A model generated the notes under the pieces. It did no database searches and had not been told where the DNA came from. It saw only the letters and a list, made by a program, of their open reading frames with translations. Positions 34,230-42,917 of a stretch of DNA of 64,000 nt are shown piece after piece (the first letter of the stretch is position 1; every line of letters begins with the position of its first letter). The translations under genes and the position numbers were made by a program. Source of the DNA: MedAcidi-G1 sp002294285 (GTDB taxonomy: Bacteria > Actinomycetota > Acidimicrobiia > Acidimicrobiales > MedAcidi-G1); NCBI GenBank assembly GCA_963999645.1, contig CAXEUY010000007.1, positions 1 to 64,000 of the forward strand, written 5' to 3'.

Positions 34230-34805
34230 GTGAAAGTTGGAGTTCTGGCACTCCAAGGTGCTTTTAATTTGCACATCCAAGCTTTGGAGAGACTTGACGT
34301 CGAAGCGATAGAGGTCAAAAGTCCCGAAAATTTAAACTCTGTGGAAGCGTTGATCATCCCAGGTGGAGAATCAACAACGATGTCTTTTTTGATTGAATCT
34401 TCAGGTATTTTTGACGCTCTCAGAAAAAGTTCTGACAATGGAATGCCAATTTTGGGAACATGTGCAGGCATGATTCTATTGTCTTCGAAAATAATAGACG
34501 GCAGAAGTGATCAAAAGCACTTAAGTCTGATAGATATCGAAACTCGTCGCAATGGTTACGGCAGACAGATTGATTCTTTTGAATCAGATCTCTCAATTGA
34601 AGGTTTCGATGGCTCTTTTAGAGGAGTTTTTATAAGGGCTCCCTTGGTTGAGAAAGTCGGTTCAAAAGTAGAAGTTCTTTCTCAAGTAAATGGTCGACCC
34701 GTTATGTGTAAACAAGGTTCTGTGCTTGTCACTTCTTTTCACCCTGAATTGGCAGATGATGATCGCATACATGCAGAATTCTTAGAGATGCTTTCAAAAA
34801 GTTAG
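34230..34805 (+). CDS. pdxT: pyridoxal 5'-phosphate synthase glutaminase, PdxT subunit
   Basis: PdxT is a class I glutaminase that passes ammonia to PdxS. The 191-residue protein begins VGVLALQGAFNLH, has the PGGESTTMS oxyanion segment, GTCAGMILL with the nucleophile cysteine, and SFHPELADDDRIH with the catalytic histidine and glutamate, so the triad is complete. Start is GTG with GGAG upstream, inside the pdxS 3' region. The protein is the usual length. It is separated by 27 bases from yebC, which has its own ribosome binding site. Confidence 0.95.
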   Translation: MKVGVLALQGAFNLHIQALERLDVEAIEVKSPENLNSVEALIIPGGESTTMSFLIESSGIFDALRKSSDNGMPILGTCAGMILLSSKIIDGRSDQKHLSLIDIETRRNGYGRQIDSFESDLSIEGFDGSFRGVFIRAPLVEKVGSKVEVLSQVNGRPVMCKQGSVLVTSFHPELADDDRIHAEFLEMLSKS

Positions 34806-34832
34806 TAGTTCATTTTTCAATAGGAGAATTTA

Positions 34833-35576
34833 ATGTCCGGTCACTCTAAATGGGCAACCATAAAACACAAAAAAGGTGCTGCAGATAAAAAACGCGGAAA
34901 ACTTTTTGCGAAGTTGATTAAACAGGTTGAGGTGGCGGCTAGGCAAGGTGGGGGTGATCTCGATGGAAATCCCACCTTGCGCACCATGTATCAAAAAGCT
35001 CGTGATTCTTCAGTGCCGCTGGACACCATTGAAAGAGCGATCAAGAGAGGAACAGGTGAACTTGAAGGAGTTAATTACGAAAGCATCACCTATGAAGGTT
35101 ATGCACCGCATGGAGTAGCTCTTTATGTAGAGACATTGACTGATAATAGGAATCGAACTGCATCTGAGATACGCACGATACTGACCAAGAATGGAGGGTC
35201 GCTCGCAGAGCCAGGGTCTGTAGCTTGGCAATTTGAACGCAAGGGGATAATCAATTTTTCTAATCCTATAGATGAGGACGCTGTAATGGAAGCAGCTCTT
35301 GAAGCAGGGGCGGAAGATCTCGTAAACGAAGGAAGAAGTTGGAGGTTGACTTGTTCTCCAGGTGATTTGCAATTTCTAAGAGAAGCTTTAGAGGGTGCTG
35401 AAATTTCTTTTGAAAATGCTGACGTCACTATGCTCGCGACTTCAACCGTAGAAATAAGTGACCCGCAAGAAGCAAAAGCTGTTCTAAAACTCGTCGATCT
35501 TCTTGAAGATGATGATGATGTTCAAGACGTTTATGCAAATTTTGACATCCCCGATGATGTTTTAGAAAGTTTATAA
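34833..35576 (+). CDS. yebC: YebC/TACO1-family translation/transcription-associated protein
   Basis: This 247-residue protein matches the YebC/PmpR family throughout: HSKWATIKHKKGAADKKRGK at the basic N-terminus, GGGDLDGNPTLR, YEGYAPHGVALYVE and KNGGSLAEPGSVAW. YebC proteins bind DNA or ribosomes and relieve stalling at proline runs (established for several bacteria); which function rules here is not known. Location between pdxT and ruvC is standard in actinobacteria. ATG has AGGAG 6 bases upstream. Its acidic end (EDDDDVQDVYANFDIPDD) is normal for the family. Confidence 0.95.
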   Translation: MSGHSKWATIKHKKGAADKKRGKLFAKLIKQVEVAARQGGGDLDGNPTLRTMYQKARDSSVPLDTIERAIKRGTGELEGVNYESITYEGYAPHGVALYVETLTDNRNRTASEIRTILTKNGGSLAEPGSVAWQFERKGIINFSNPIDEDAVMEAALEAGAEDLVNEGRSWRLTCSPGDLQFLREALEGAEISFENADVTMLATSTVEISDPQEAKAVLKLVDLLEDDDDVQDVYANFDIPDDVLESL

Positions 35577-35622
35577 TCCTAGGAAGTTTAAATTAATCCC
35601 AACATCTAGTTAAAGCTTCGGA

Positions 35623-35628
35623 TAGAAT
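35623..35628 (+). promoter_or_regulatory. putative -10 box of leaderless ruvC transcript
   Basis: TAGAAT lies 7 bases before the ruvC ATG at 35636, a close fit to the sigma-A -10 hexamer, with no ribosome binding site. Confidence 0.5.
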
Positions 35629-35635
35629 CGTACAT

Positions 35636-36130
35636 ATGTTCGTTTTAGGAGTAGATCCAGGCTTATCCCGATGTGGTTATGGTCTAGTTAGAAGTGAAGG
35701 ACGTCAACTTCAAGCAGAAGCTGCTGGTGTCATTAGAACAGATCCAAATGATCCCTTAGCAAAACGTCTTGCTGACTTGCAGCATGACATTCGTGTTTTG
35801 ATAGAAGAACAAAAACCCGATGAGATAGCTGTAGAAAGGGTTTTATTTCAAGTAAACGCAAAGACAGCCATGCAGACAAGTCACGCTTCAGGTGTGATAA
35901 TGGCAGAAGGAGCAGCTTCGGGCTGTCCTGTGACCTTGTACTCTCCTAACGAAGTTAAGTCAGCTGTTGCTGGTTGGGGAGGTGCAGGGAAAGACCAAAT
36001 AGAAACAATGGTTCAGACATTACTAAAGATTGATTCTCCGCTCAGACCTGTCGATGCTGCAGATGCAGTAGCAATTGCTTTATGCCATCTAGCAGTAACT
36101 CCTGGAAAATACAAGGTTGCAGCTGGATGA
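35636..36130 (+). CDS. ruvC: crossover junction endodeoxyribonuclease RuvC
   Basis: RuvC cuts Holliday junctions in homologous recombination. The 164-residue protein has the RNase H-like acidic set: D7 in GVDPGLSRCGYG, the glutamate in VERVLFQVNAKTAMQTS, and two aspartates in PVDAADAVAIALCH; all four are present. It is the first of ruvC-ruvA-ruvB, with ruvA overlapping by 4 bases (ATGA). A TAGAAT box 7 bases before the start suggests a leaderless transcript for the operon. The length is typical. Confidence 0.96.
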   Translation: MFVLGVDPGLSRCGYGLVRSEGRQLQAEAAGVIRTDPNDPLAKRLADLQHDIRVLIEEQKPDEIAVERVLFQVNAKTAMQTSHASGVIMAEGAASGCPVTLYSPNEVKSAVAGWGGAGKDQIETMVQTLLKIDSPLRPVDAADAVAIALCHLAVTPGKYKVAAG

Positions 36131-36729
36131 TAGGTTCAATTCGAGGTGTGCTCCTAGAACGATTTGCCGAAGGTGAAAAAGGTGAAGTTCTTATCGAGAC
36201 TGCTGGGATCGGGTACCGAATCATTGTTACACCTACAACTGCAGTAAAAATCGGTGAAGAAGGAAGTGAAGTTTTTATATACACGTATCACCTAATCAGA
36301 GAAGCTGATCAGGCTCTTTACGGGTTTTTGGACCGCAGTGAAAGAATATGTTTCGAAGCACTTCTAACAGCTCATGGGGTCGGACCATCTCTAGCTCTAG
36401 GGGTTTTAGGGGTACATGGGCCGAATGAGCTTTTCCAGGTTGTAAATAACGAAGATATTTCTTCACTTTGCTTGGTTCCAGGAGTAGGTAAAAAAACTGC
36501 AACAAGACTTCTAGTTGAACTGAAAAGTGTTTTAAAAATGCCACTTGAAGGAGTCTCTAATCAAACTGACGATTCGCAAGTTGGAAGATCAGCGATTCTA
36601 GAAGTACAAGAAGCTTTAGGTGGGCTCGGCTACTCTCCCGAGGAGATACGTTCAGTATTAGGAGATCTCGCAGGCGATGATTCATCAATTTTACTCAGAG
36701 AAGCCCTTCAGAAACTAGCTACTGCTTAA
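36127..36729 (+). CDS. ruvA: Holliday junction branch migration protein RuvA
   Basis: RuvA tetramers hold the junction and load RuvB. The 200-residue protein has the N-terminal OB domain (MIGSIRGVLLER, ETAGIGYRIIV, YTYHLIREADQALYGF), two helix-hairpin-helix segments (LTAHGVGPSLALGVLG and LVPGVGKKTATRLLVELK), and a C-terminal domain (VQEALGGLGYSPEEI) that touches RuvB. ATG at 36127 overlaps the ruvC stop; an in-frame ATG 15 codons earlier lies inside ruvC and precedes the conserved first residue, so it was not used. ruvB begins 8 bases later. Confidence 0.96.
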   Translation: MIGSIRGVLLERFAEGEKGEVLIETAGIGYRIIVTPTTAVKIGEEGSEVFIYTYHLIREADQALYGFLDRSERICFEALLTAHGVGPSLALGVLGVHGPNELFQVVNNEDISSLCLVPGVGKKTATRLLVELKSVLKMPLEGVSNQTDDSQVGRSAILEVQEALGGLGYSPEEIRSVLGDLAGDDSSILLREALQKLATA

Positions 36730-36737
36730 GGTCGATA

Positions 36738-37763
36738 ATGCGCGAAGAATTACTTTCCCCCAACAAAGAGTCACTTGATAGTGAAATAGAGATTGGTCTT
36801 AGACCAAAAGGTCTCGCAGAGTTTGTTGGACAATCTGAATTAAAAGGTCATCTTCGTGTGATGTTGGAGGCCGCTAAGGAGCGTGAACAACCTGCAGACC
36901 ATTTTCTTTTTGCAGGACCACCCGGTTTGGGAAAGACTACTTTAGCTCACATAGTCGCTATGGAAATGGGAGCTGAGCTTCACATTACTTCTGGGCCGGC
37001 ACTTGAGAGAGCAGGAGATCTAGCTTCCATACTGACCAAGCTTGATGTTGGTGATGTTCTCTTTATTGATGAAATACACAGGCTCGCTAGAGCCGTGGAA
37101 GAAGTTCTTTATCCAGCTATGGAAGATTTCGAGTTAGACATAGTTCTGGGTAAAGGTCCAGCAGCACGTTCAATCAGACTTGATCTACCTCCTTTTACTT
37201 TGGTCGGAGCAACAACTAGAACAGGTCTTATAACCGGACCCTTACGTGACAGATTTGGACTTACAGCAAGACTGGATTATTACGAAAGCGAAGAGTTGCA
37301 ATCTATTGTCCAAAGAACAGCTGGGATACTCGACGTGGATATAGATATTGATGGAGCTTCTGAAATTGCTAAACGTTCAAGAGGTACCCCTCGGATAGCT
37401 AATCGACTTTTGAGGCAGGTGCGAGACTTTGCACAAGTGGAAAGAGAAAGAAAAGTTGACGGAGAAGTTGCTCGCGATGGTCTTACATTTTTTGGTGTTG
37501 ATGATTTAGGTCTAGATAAAGCCTCAAGGGCTATTTTGCTTTCCTTATGCGAAAAATTTTCCGGAGGTCCAGTAGGAATAAAAACACTAGCGATTAGTGT
37601 TAGCGAACCAGAAGATACAGTCGAGGATGTGTACGAGCCATATTTAATACAGCAAGGACTGCTTGTTAGAACTCCGAAAGGGAGAGTAGCAACACCGTCT
37701 GCTTATGAGCATCTAGGGTTGACCGCCCCAACTGATAAAACTCAGTCATTATTTGACAACTAG
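36738..37763 (+). CDS. ruvB: Holliday junction DNA helicase RuvB
   Basis: RuvB is the AAA+ motor of branch migration. The 341-residue protein has the family opening GLRPKGLAEFVGQSELKGHL, Walker A GPPGLGKTTLA, Walker B FIDEIHRL, sensor 1 GATTRTGLITGPLRDRF with the arginine finger, and sensor 2 RGTPRIANRLLRQVRDFA, then the winged-helix domain (LLSLCEKFSGGPVGIKTLA). All nucleotide residues are intact. It is the last ruv gene; queA follows 32 bases later with its own box. Confidence 0.97.
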   Translation: MREELLSPNKESLDSEIEIGLRPKGLAEFVGQSELKGHLRVMLEAAKEREQPADHFLFAGPPGLGKTTLAHIVAMEMGAELHITSGPALERAGDLASILTKLDVGDVLFIDEIHRLARAVEEVLYPAMEDFELDIVLGKGPAARSIRLDLPPFTLVGATTRTGLITGPLRDRFGLTARLDYYESEELQSIVQRTAGILDVDIDIDGASEIAKRSRGTPRIANRLLRQVRDFAQVERERKVDGEVARDGLTFFGVDDLGLDKASRAILLSLCEKFSGGPVGIKTLAISVSEPEDTVEDVYEPYLIQQGLLVRTPKGRVATPSAYEHLGLTAPTDKTQSLFDN

Positions 37764-37781
37764 AAAAATACTAAAAGCTTC

Positions 37782-37787
37782 TAAAGT
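37782..37787 (+). promoter_or_regulatory. putative -10 box of leaderless queA-tgt transcript
   Basis: TAAAGT lies 8 bases before the queA ATG at 37796. A TTGACA at 37753 is 23 bases upstream, too far for a standard -35. Confidence 0.35.
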
Positions 37788-37795
37788 AGGGTTTT

Positions 37796-38821
37796 ATGAA
37801 TCTTGATGATTTTGATTACAACCTTCCGAAAGCCTTGATAGCCCAAAAGCCACTGCCGGTTAGAACAGATTCTCGTCTCTTAACGGATATAGATAATCAA
37901 ATAAAGCATTCAACGATGAATGATTTTCCTGAGATGATTAAAGAAGGTGATTTAATCGTCCTAAACAACACACGAGTTTTACCAGCGCGTTTCCATACCA
38001 AAAAACCAACCGGTGGCAAAGTAGAAATCCTCTTATTGGAGAGAACCGAATCCGAACTTTATTGGGAGGCACTGGTTAAACCCAGTCGACGCATAAAAGC
38101 AGGAACATTTTTCAAATTTGGTGAAGATTTTGGAATTGAAGTACTAGAAGATCTTGGCGAAGGTATAAGAAAAGTACGTATAGATGTAGATGGTGATCAG
38201 ATTAAAGCATTTGAAAAATACGGTGAAATGCCACTCCCTCCTTACATAAATAAGAAATTAGATGACCAGGACAGGTACCAGACTATATACAGCCAAAACG
38301 CTAAGTCATCTGCTGCACCTACTGCGGGTTTACATATAACAGAAGAGTTGCTCGAAAGGTGTGTTGCAAAAGGAGCGAGAATTGAATTTGTTGAGCTAGT
38401 GGTTGGACTAGACACATTTAGACCAATCAGTTCACAGAAAATCGAAGATCACAAAATGCATTCTGAATTTTATGAAGTATCAGAAAATGTTTTCCAAAAG
38501 TGCAGTGCAGCAAAAAGAGTTATTGCAGTTGGTACAACAACAGTTCGTGCGCTCGAAACAGCAGCCTTAAAAGGATTGAAAGGAAGAACTGATATTTTCA
38601 TAAAGCGTCCATTTGAATTTAAAATTGTTGATGTTTTACTAACCAATTTCCATCTTCCGAAATCAACTTTACTTATAATGCTTGATGCATTTGTAGGAGA
38701 AAGATGGAGACTCTTATATGAAGAAGCACTATCTGAGAATTACAGGTTTCTTTCCTTTGGAGACGCGATGCTCTTACAAAGACAAACCCGAGATGCACTA
38801 AAAGGCAATAATGAGAGCTGA
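37796..38821 (+). CDS. queA: S-adenosylmethionine:tRNA ribosyltransferase-isomerase
   Basis: QueA moves the ribose of S-adenosylmethionine onto preQ1 in tRNA, giving epoxyqueuosine. The 341-residue protein matches the family: FDYNLPKALIAQKPL at the start, LIVLNNTRVLPARF, MPLPPYINKKLDDQDRYQTI, SSAAPTAGLHITEELL, and LTNFHLPKSTLLIMLDAF near the end. It overlaps tgt by 11 bases, so the pair is coupled. Mycobacterium tuberculosis has no queA/tgt in the matching region, so the pair is an insertion in the actinobacterial order or was lost there. No preQ1 synthesis genes (queCDEF) are in this window. Confidence 0.94.
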   Translation: MNLDDFDYNLPKALIAQKPLPVRTDSRLLTDIDNQIKHSTMNDFPEMIKEGDLIVLNNTRVLPARFHTKKPTGGKVEILLLERTESELYWEALVKPSRRIKAGTFFKFGEDFGIEVLEDLGEGIRKVRIDVDGDQIKAFEKYGEMPLPPYINKKLDDQDRYQTIYSQNAKSSAAPTAGLHITEELLERCVAKGARIEFVELVVGLDTFRPISSQKIEDHKMHSEFYEVSENVFQKCSAAKRVIAVGTTTVRALETAALKGLKGRTDIFIKRPFEFKIVDVLLTNFHLPKSTLLIMLDAFVGERWRLLYEEALSENYRFLSFGDAMLLQRQTRDALKGNNES

Positions 38822-39920
38822 TTTTGAAATAGAAAACAAGGATGGACAAGCCAGAACAGGCACAGTCAAACTTGCAACGGGCTCATTTAAAACACCTTGT
38901 TTCATGCCGGTGGGTACCAGAGGATCAGTCAGACATTTGTCCTCACTGGACTTAACAGAATTGGGAGCCCAAGTCGTGTTAGCAAACACGTACCATCTAA
39001 TGCTTCGTCCAGGTGCAGAAATAGTGAAAAATGCTGGAGGTATTGCTTCATTCGCAAATTGGAAAGGTTTGACACTGACAGACTCAGGTGGGTATCAGAT
39101 ATTTTCTCTTGACCCAAAAATCGACGCCGAAGGGGCAACATTTCGCTCTGTTTATGACGGTTCATATCACAAACTGACGCCTGAGACTTCAGCTGAGATA
39201 CAAGCTGATCTTGGTGCTGATATACAGATGGTTTTAGATATTTGTCCTGCTTTGCCGGCACCCGAGGAGACTATAAGGGAATCAGTCGAAATGACTGCAG
39301 CGTGGGGAAAGAGAGGGAGAGAAACTTTTTTGAACCACGACGATGCTCCTTCCCGACAAAGTCAGTTTGGAATAGTGCAAGGTGGTGTAAGTCAATCGCT
39401 GCGAATTGAAAGCGCTGAACGAACCTTAGAGACAGGTTTTGACGGTTATGCGATTGGAGGTTTGAGTGTAGGTGAAGGAAGAAATGAGATGCTTGACTCA
39501 GTCTCCGCAGTGTCGGAGTTGCTTCCTCATGATCAACCCAGATATTTCATGGGTTTAGGCGATCCAGTCGGTTTAATCTCAGTCATAGAGAGAGGCATAG
39601 ATATGTTTGATTGTGTTCTCCCTACCCGATTAGCTCGACATGGAACTGTATTAACTTCAGAAGGACGAATAAATATCGGGAACGCTAAGTTCGCTGCAGA
39701 CGACCTACCACTTGACCCAGGATTTCCTGAGAGTCCAGCCAATCACTGGTCCAGATCGTACTTGAGGCATCTGATGGCTACAGATGAGCCGACCGGAGCG
39801 CGTATTCTGACTTTGCACAATCTTGCATGGCTTTTCAACTTTGTAGAAAACATCAGAAAAGCGATAAATGAAAACAAATTTAATGAATTTCGAAAAGAAA
39901 CGTTAGATATTTGGGCTTGA
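38811..39920 (+). CDS. tgt: tRNA-guanine transglycosylase with missing zinc cysteines
   Basis: Tgt replaces guanine 34 with preQ1 in GUN-anticodon tRNAs. The 369-residue TIM barrel keeps the active site: NTYHLMLRPG, the general base in LTDSGGYQIFS, FGIVQGG, IGGLSVGE, and the nucleophile aspartate (residue 267) in MFDCVLPTR. The zinc site does not survive: bacterial Tgt has C-x-C-x2-C and a histidine 26 residues on, but here the three positions read F305, E307 and A310 in DPGFPESPANHWSRSYL, with only H336 (LTLHNL) left. The fixed spacing shows this is true substitution, not misalignment. In known enzymes the zinc shapes the tRNA-binding lobe. ATG overlaps queA. It probably still works, perhaps with altered tRNA binding. 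Confidence 0.93.
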   Translation: MRADFEIENKDGQARTGTVKLATGSFKTPCFMPVGTRGSVRHLSSLDLTELGAQVVLANTYHLMLRPGAEIVKNAGGIASFANWKGLTLTDSGGYQIFSLDPKIDAEGATFRSVYDGSYHKLTPETSAEIQADLGADIQMVLDICPALPAPEETIRESVEMTAAWGKRGRETFLNHDDAPSRQSQFGIVQGGVSQSLRIESAERTLETGFDGYAIGGLSVGEGRNEMLDSVSAVSELLPHDQPRYFMGLGDPVGLISVIERGIDMFDCVLPTRLARHGTVLTSEGRINIGNAKFAADDLPLDPGFPESPANHWSRSYLRHLMATDEPTGARILTLHNLAWLFNFVENIRKAINENKFNEFRKETLDIWA

Positions 39921-39969
39921 AGTCAAAAAGTTCGAACCTTAATAACCAGACACAGCGTAAGCTATCAAG

Positions 39970-39989
39970 TGTAAGTATCCCCTAAAAAT
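39970..39989 (+). repeat. shared intergenic motif, copy 2 (before yajC)
   Basis: TGTAAGTATCCCCTAAAAAT matches 17 of 20 bases of 5555-5574. TAAAAAT at its end is 11 bases before the yajC ATG and might be a -10. Confidence 0.35.
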
Positions 39990-40000
39990 AGCGAGCTCAA

Positions 40001-40282
40001 ATGTCATTTTTGCCACTCATAGTAATCATGTTGTTGATGTATCTGTTTCTTATACGTCCACAACAAAAACGTGTTAAGGAACAACAGGCTTTGGTGCGTT
40101 CCCTAGCACCTGGAGATGAAGTGTTGCTTAATTCAGGAATCCATGGAGTAGTCAAAGAGGTTGAAGAAGAAAGCGGAGTGATATGGCTAGAAGTCGCTCA
40201 AGACCTTGAATTGAAAGTCCTCAGGACAGCTGTTGAAAGAAAATTTCAAACAGATCTAGGTGAGAGCCCGATAGAAGATTGA
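40001..40282 (+). CDS. yajC: preprotein translocase subunit YajC
   Basis: YajC is the small partner of SecDF in the Sec export machine. The 93-residue protein has one N-terminal helix (FLPLIVIMLLMYLFLIRPQQKR, the family signature region; residues 3-20 form the helix) and a soluble KOW-like tail (LAPGDEVLLNSGIHGVVKEV). It sits 20 bases before secD. The C-tail is acidic and short, so the protein is of normal size. Confidence 0.92.
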   Translation: MSFLPLIVIMLLMYLFLIRPQQKRVKEQQALVRSLAPGDEVLLNSGIHGVVKEVEEESGVIWLEVAQDLELKVLRTAVERKFQTDLGESPIED

Positions 40283-40302
40283 TTTAATCAAGAAAACTCT
40301 TT

Positions 40303-41817
40303 ATGCGACGGCAATTAACTTTTCTAATAGGAATCGTTTCCTTAACCATCATTTCAATTGTTGGGACGGTTCTGTGGAAGAATGAGCCTTTACTAGGCCT
40401 AGACCTCCAAGGGGGAGTTTCAGTCAGACTTATTGCTACTCAACCTGCTGACGAAATCATGCTCGACCAGACAGTAGAAATAATCCGCAACCGAGTAGAC
40501 GGTTTAGGAGTAGCTGAACCAGAGATATCACGCATAGAAGGCGGAGTGATGGTGTCGCTCCCAGGTGTAAAGGATCAAGATAGAGCTCTTCAATTGGTGG
40601 GCACAACAGCCGAAATGCGTTTCAGACCTGTTTGCGATGTTCTACCTTCCGCCTCAAACGGCTATTCAGCAAGTGAAGGTGACAATTACACCGCTTCCCC
40701 ATTTGCTTCATGCGCTGGAGCGATAAGTGGGGACATAAAACCAGTTACAGGTGCTGATGGTCTAACCCCAAAGGAATCAGACTTGGCTGAGAATTTCGTC
40801 ATTTTAAATTCACAAGATGACCCGGGAGCAAACTACCTTCTAGCCCCAAGCGTTCTTACAGGAGATGGGCTTAGTGATGCAGGAGCAGACTTTTATGACT
40901 ACCAATGGCAAATAAGTCTTGTTCTTAAAAACGCTCAGAATGGCATACAAGCTTTTAACTCAATTTCAGCTCAATGCTATGTAGGGTCAGATTTATGTCC
41001 GACTCTTCCGGGATTTACTAATGGTCGCTTAGCTATTGTTCTTGATGGCAAGATTATTACAGCACCGCAAATTAGAGCACCTGAATTTCAAAGAGACGCA
41101 ATTGTAATAACCGGAGGATATGAAAAAGAAGAAGCCGAAAATGTCGCCTTAGCACTTCGATACGGCTCCCTGCCAGTTGAATTGGAAGCAGAGAACACTC
41201 AGCTGGTTTCGGCAACGATAGGAGAAGACTCCCTTGACGCGGGAATCAAAGCAGGGATAATTGGATTAGTTCTCGTAGCTATTTTCATGTTGGCCTATTA
41301 CAGGATTCTTGGTTTAGTTGCTCTTTCTAGTTTGTTAATTTCAGGTGCATTACTTTGGGCCATAATTTCTCATTTAGGAACCCAAGAAGGTCTAGCGCTT
41401 ACTCTTGCAGGAATAACAGGAATAATTGTTTCCATAGGTGTCTCAGTCGATTCGAACATAGTTTATTTCGAACACTTAAAAGAAGATGTTCTCGACGGAA
41501 GAACAGCACGTTCATCAGTAGATCGAGCATTTCCAATAGCTTTTTCCACAATAGTAAAAGCTGACGTCGCTTCACTGATAGGTGCAGTTTTACTTTGGTG
41601 GCTAACAGTTGGAGCAGTAAAAGGTTTTGCTTTCTATCTGGGACTAGCAACTTTACTTGATCTAGTTGCAACGTATTTTTTCATGGGTCCAATAGTCAAG
41701 GTTTTGGCAAGAACCAATTGGTTTGCCAATCATCCTAAAAGATTCGGCTTACCAGCAATTGGCTCCATAACAGAAGCAAGAAATAGGACAAATCCCACAC
41801 AGGTGGAAACCGTATGA
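40303..41817 (+). CDS. secD: protein translocase subunit SecD
   Basis: SecD uses the proton gradient to finish export from the outer side. The 504-residue protein has one N-terminal helix, then LGLDLQGGVSVRL (the D1 motif), a large external domain (about 40-300) with VEIIRNRVDGLGVAEPEI and ILDGKIITAPQIRAPE-like ferredoxin folds, and five C-terminal helices. GITGIIVSIGVSVDSNIVYFE carries the D5 aspartate and SFKADVASL-like D6 residues appear as STIVKADVASLIGA. The external domain has an insert near 110-190, common in actinobacteria. secF overlaps by 4 bases. Confidence 0.94.
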   Translation: MRRQLTFLIGIVSLTIISIVGTVLWKNEPLLGLDLQGGVSVRLIATQPADEIMLDQTVEIIRNRVDGLGVAEPEISRIEGGVMVSLPGVKDQDRALQLVGTTAEMRFRPVCDVLPSASNGYSASEGDNYTASPFASCAGAISGDIKPVTGADGLTPKESDLAENFVILNSQDDPGANYLLAPSVLTGDGLSDAGADFYDYQWQISLVLKNAQNGIQAFNSISAQCYVGSDLCPTLPGFTNGRLAIVLDGKIITAPQIRAPEFQRDAIVITGGYEKEEAENVALALRYGSLPVELEAENTQLVSATIGEDSLDAGIKAGIIGLVLVAIFMLAYYRILGLVALSSLLISGALLWAIISHLGTQEGLALTLAGITGIIVSIGVSVDSNIVYFEHLKEDVLDGRTARSSVDRAFPIAFSTIVKADVASLIGAVLLWWLTVGAVKGFAFYLGLATLLDLVATYFFMGPIVKVLARTNWFANHPKRFGLPAIGSITEARNRTNPTQVETV

Positions 41818-42917
41818 AAACTTTGAAGAGTCTTTATATGGGGGAAAACCCTGTCAACTTCCCGAAACTTTGGAAGAAAGCTTTCATTTGCTCGATAATC
41901 GTTTTGGCTATGGGTATAGGTTCATTCGGATTTCGTGGTCTTAATCTTGGACTTGATTTTGAGGGTGGGACTTCTTATGAGGTTCGTGCTGCTGAAGTAA
42001 CAGTTTCGGACACGAGAGAAGTTCTTGCAACCGTCGGAGCGTCTGACTCGAGGGTCCAGAAAGTTGGAACCGACATAATAAGAATCAGGTCTGATATAGA
42101 CAATCCTCAAAAAGCAGGCGAGCTTAGAGAATTGCTCGAAAGTCAAATAGGAGAAGTTGAAACTTTTGAACAAGTGGGACCAACCTGGGGATCAGATGTA
42201 ACAGACAAAGCGACAAAAGCATTACTTGTATTTTTCGTCGTAGTGGCCCTGTATCTGACAATACGACTTGAATGGAAGATGGCGCTTGGGGCGCTTGTTG
42301 CAGTGATTCACGACATAATTATCAGCGTTGGCGTCTATTCGATTTTTCAATTTGAAATAACACCAGCCACTGTGGTCGCTTTTTTGACGATTATGGGATA
42401 TTCCCTTTATGACACGATCGTCGTATATGACAAGGTAAGAGAGATCATTGGAAGGTTAGGAGCGACTGAGAAATACTCATATACAGAAATGATGAATCTC
42501 GCTCTTAATCGAGTAGCGATGCGTTCAGTGAATACAAGTATTTCTTCAGCCTTGCCAGTGCTTTCACTTCTTATAATCGGTTCGTTAATAATGGGTGCGA
42601 CGACTTTGCAAGAGTTCAGTGTTGCCTTGTTGGTAGGGATAATAGTCGGCTCTTATTCTTCTATTTTTCTGGCAGCTTCATTAGTCGCACTTCTTAAAGA
42701 GAGAGAATCCAGATGGGAACAAGTAAGAAAAAGATTAGAACAAAAAGGAATAAATACATCTTCCATTCGAAGAATCGATAGGAAAGAGGCTCTGAAGCCT
42801 CTCGAAACAAAGAAAACCGAAAGAATTGAAGGAGTCCGTGGCCCCGCCCGTGGAGGTGCCGCTTCAGTGCAAAGACCAGGCTCAATTGCTCCTCGGCCTC
42901 GAAAGAAGCGTCGTTAA
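41814..42917 (+). CDS. secF: protein translocase subunit SecF
   Basis: SecF pairs with SecD as a 12-helix complex. The 367-residue protein shows helix 1 (about 25-45), GLNLGLDFEGGTSYEVR (D1-type motif), a short external domain, and helices 2-6 with FLTIMGYSLYDTIVVYDKVRE, where the D and YDT residues form the proton path, and RSVNTSISSALPVLSLL. The basic C-tail (ending RPRKKRR) is typical of actinobacteria. ATG overlaps the secD stop. The ppGpp enzyme gene starts on the next base after the stop, with no gap; the apt gene found between them in mycobacteria is missing. Confidence 0.95.
   Translation: MKTLKSLYMGENPVNFPKLWKKAFICSIIVLAMGIGSFGFRGLNLGLDFEGGTSYEVRAAEVTVSDTREVLATVGASDSRVQKVGTDIIRIRSDIDNPQKAGELRELLESQIGEVETFEQVGPTWGSDVTDKATKALLVFFVVVALYLTIRLEWKMALGALVAVIHDIIISVGVYSIFQFEITPATVVAFLTIMGYSLYDTIVVYDKVREIIGRLGATEKYSYTEMMNLALNRVAMRSVNTSISSALPVLSLLIIGSLIMGATTLQEFSVALLVGIIVGSYSSIFLAASLVALLKERESRWEQVRKRLEQKGINTSSIRRIDRKEALKPLETKKTERIEGVRGPARGGAASVQRPGSIAPRPRKKRR

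Noticed and set aside
37753..37781. TTGACA at 37753 as -35 for queA
   Set aside because: Spacing to TAAAGT is 23 bases, well outside 16-19. It may be chance in AT-rich sequence at the end of ruvB.
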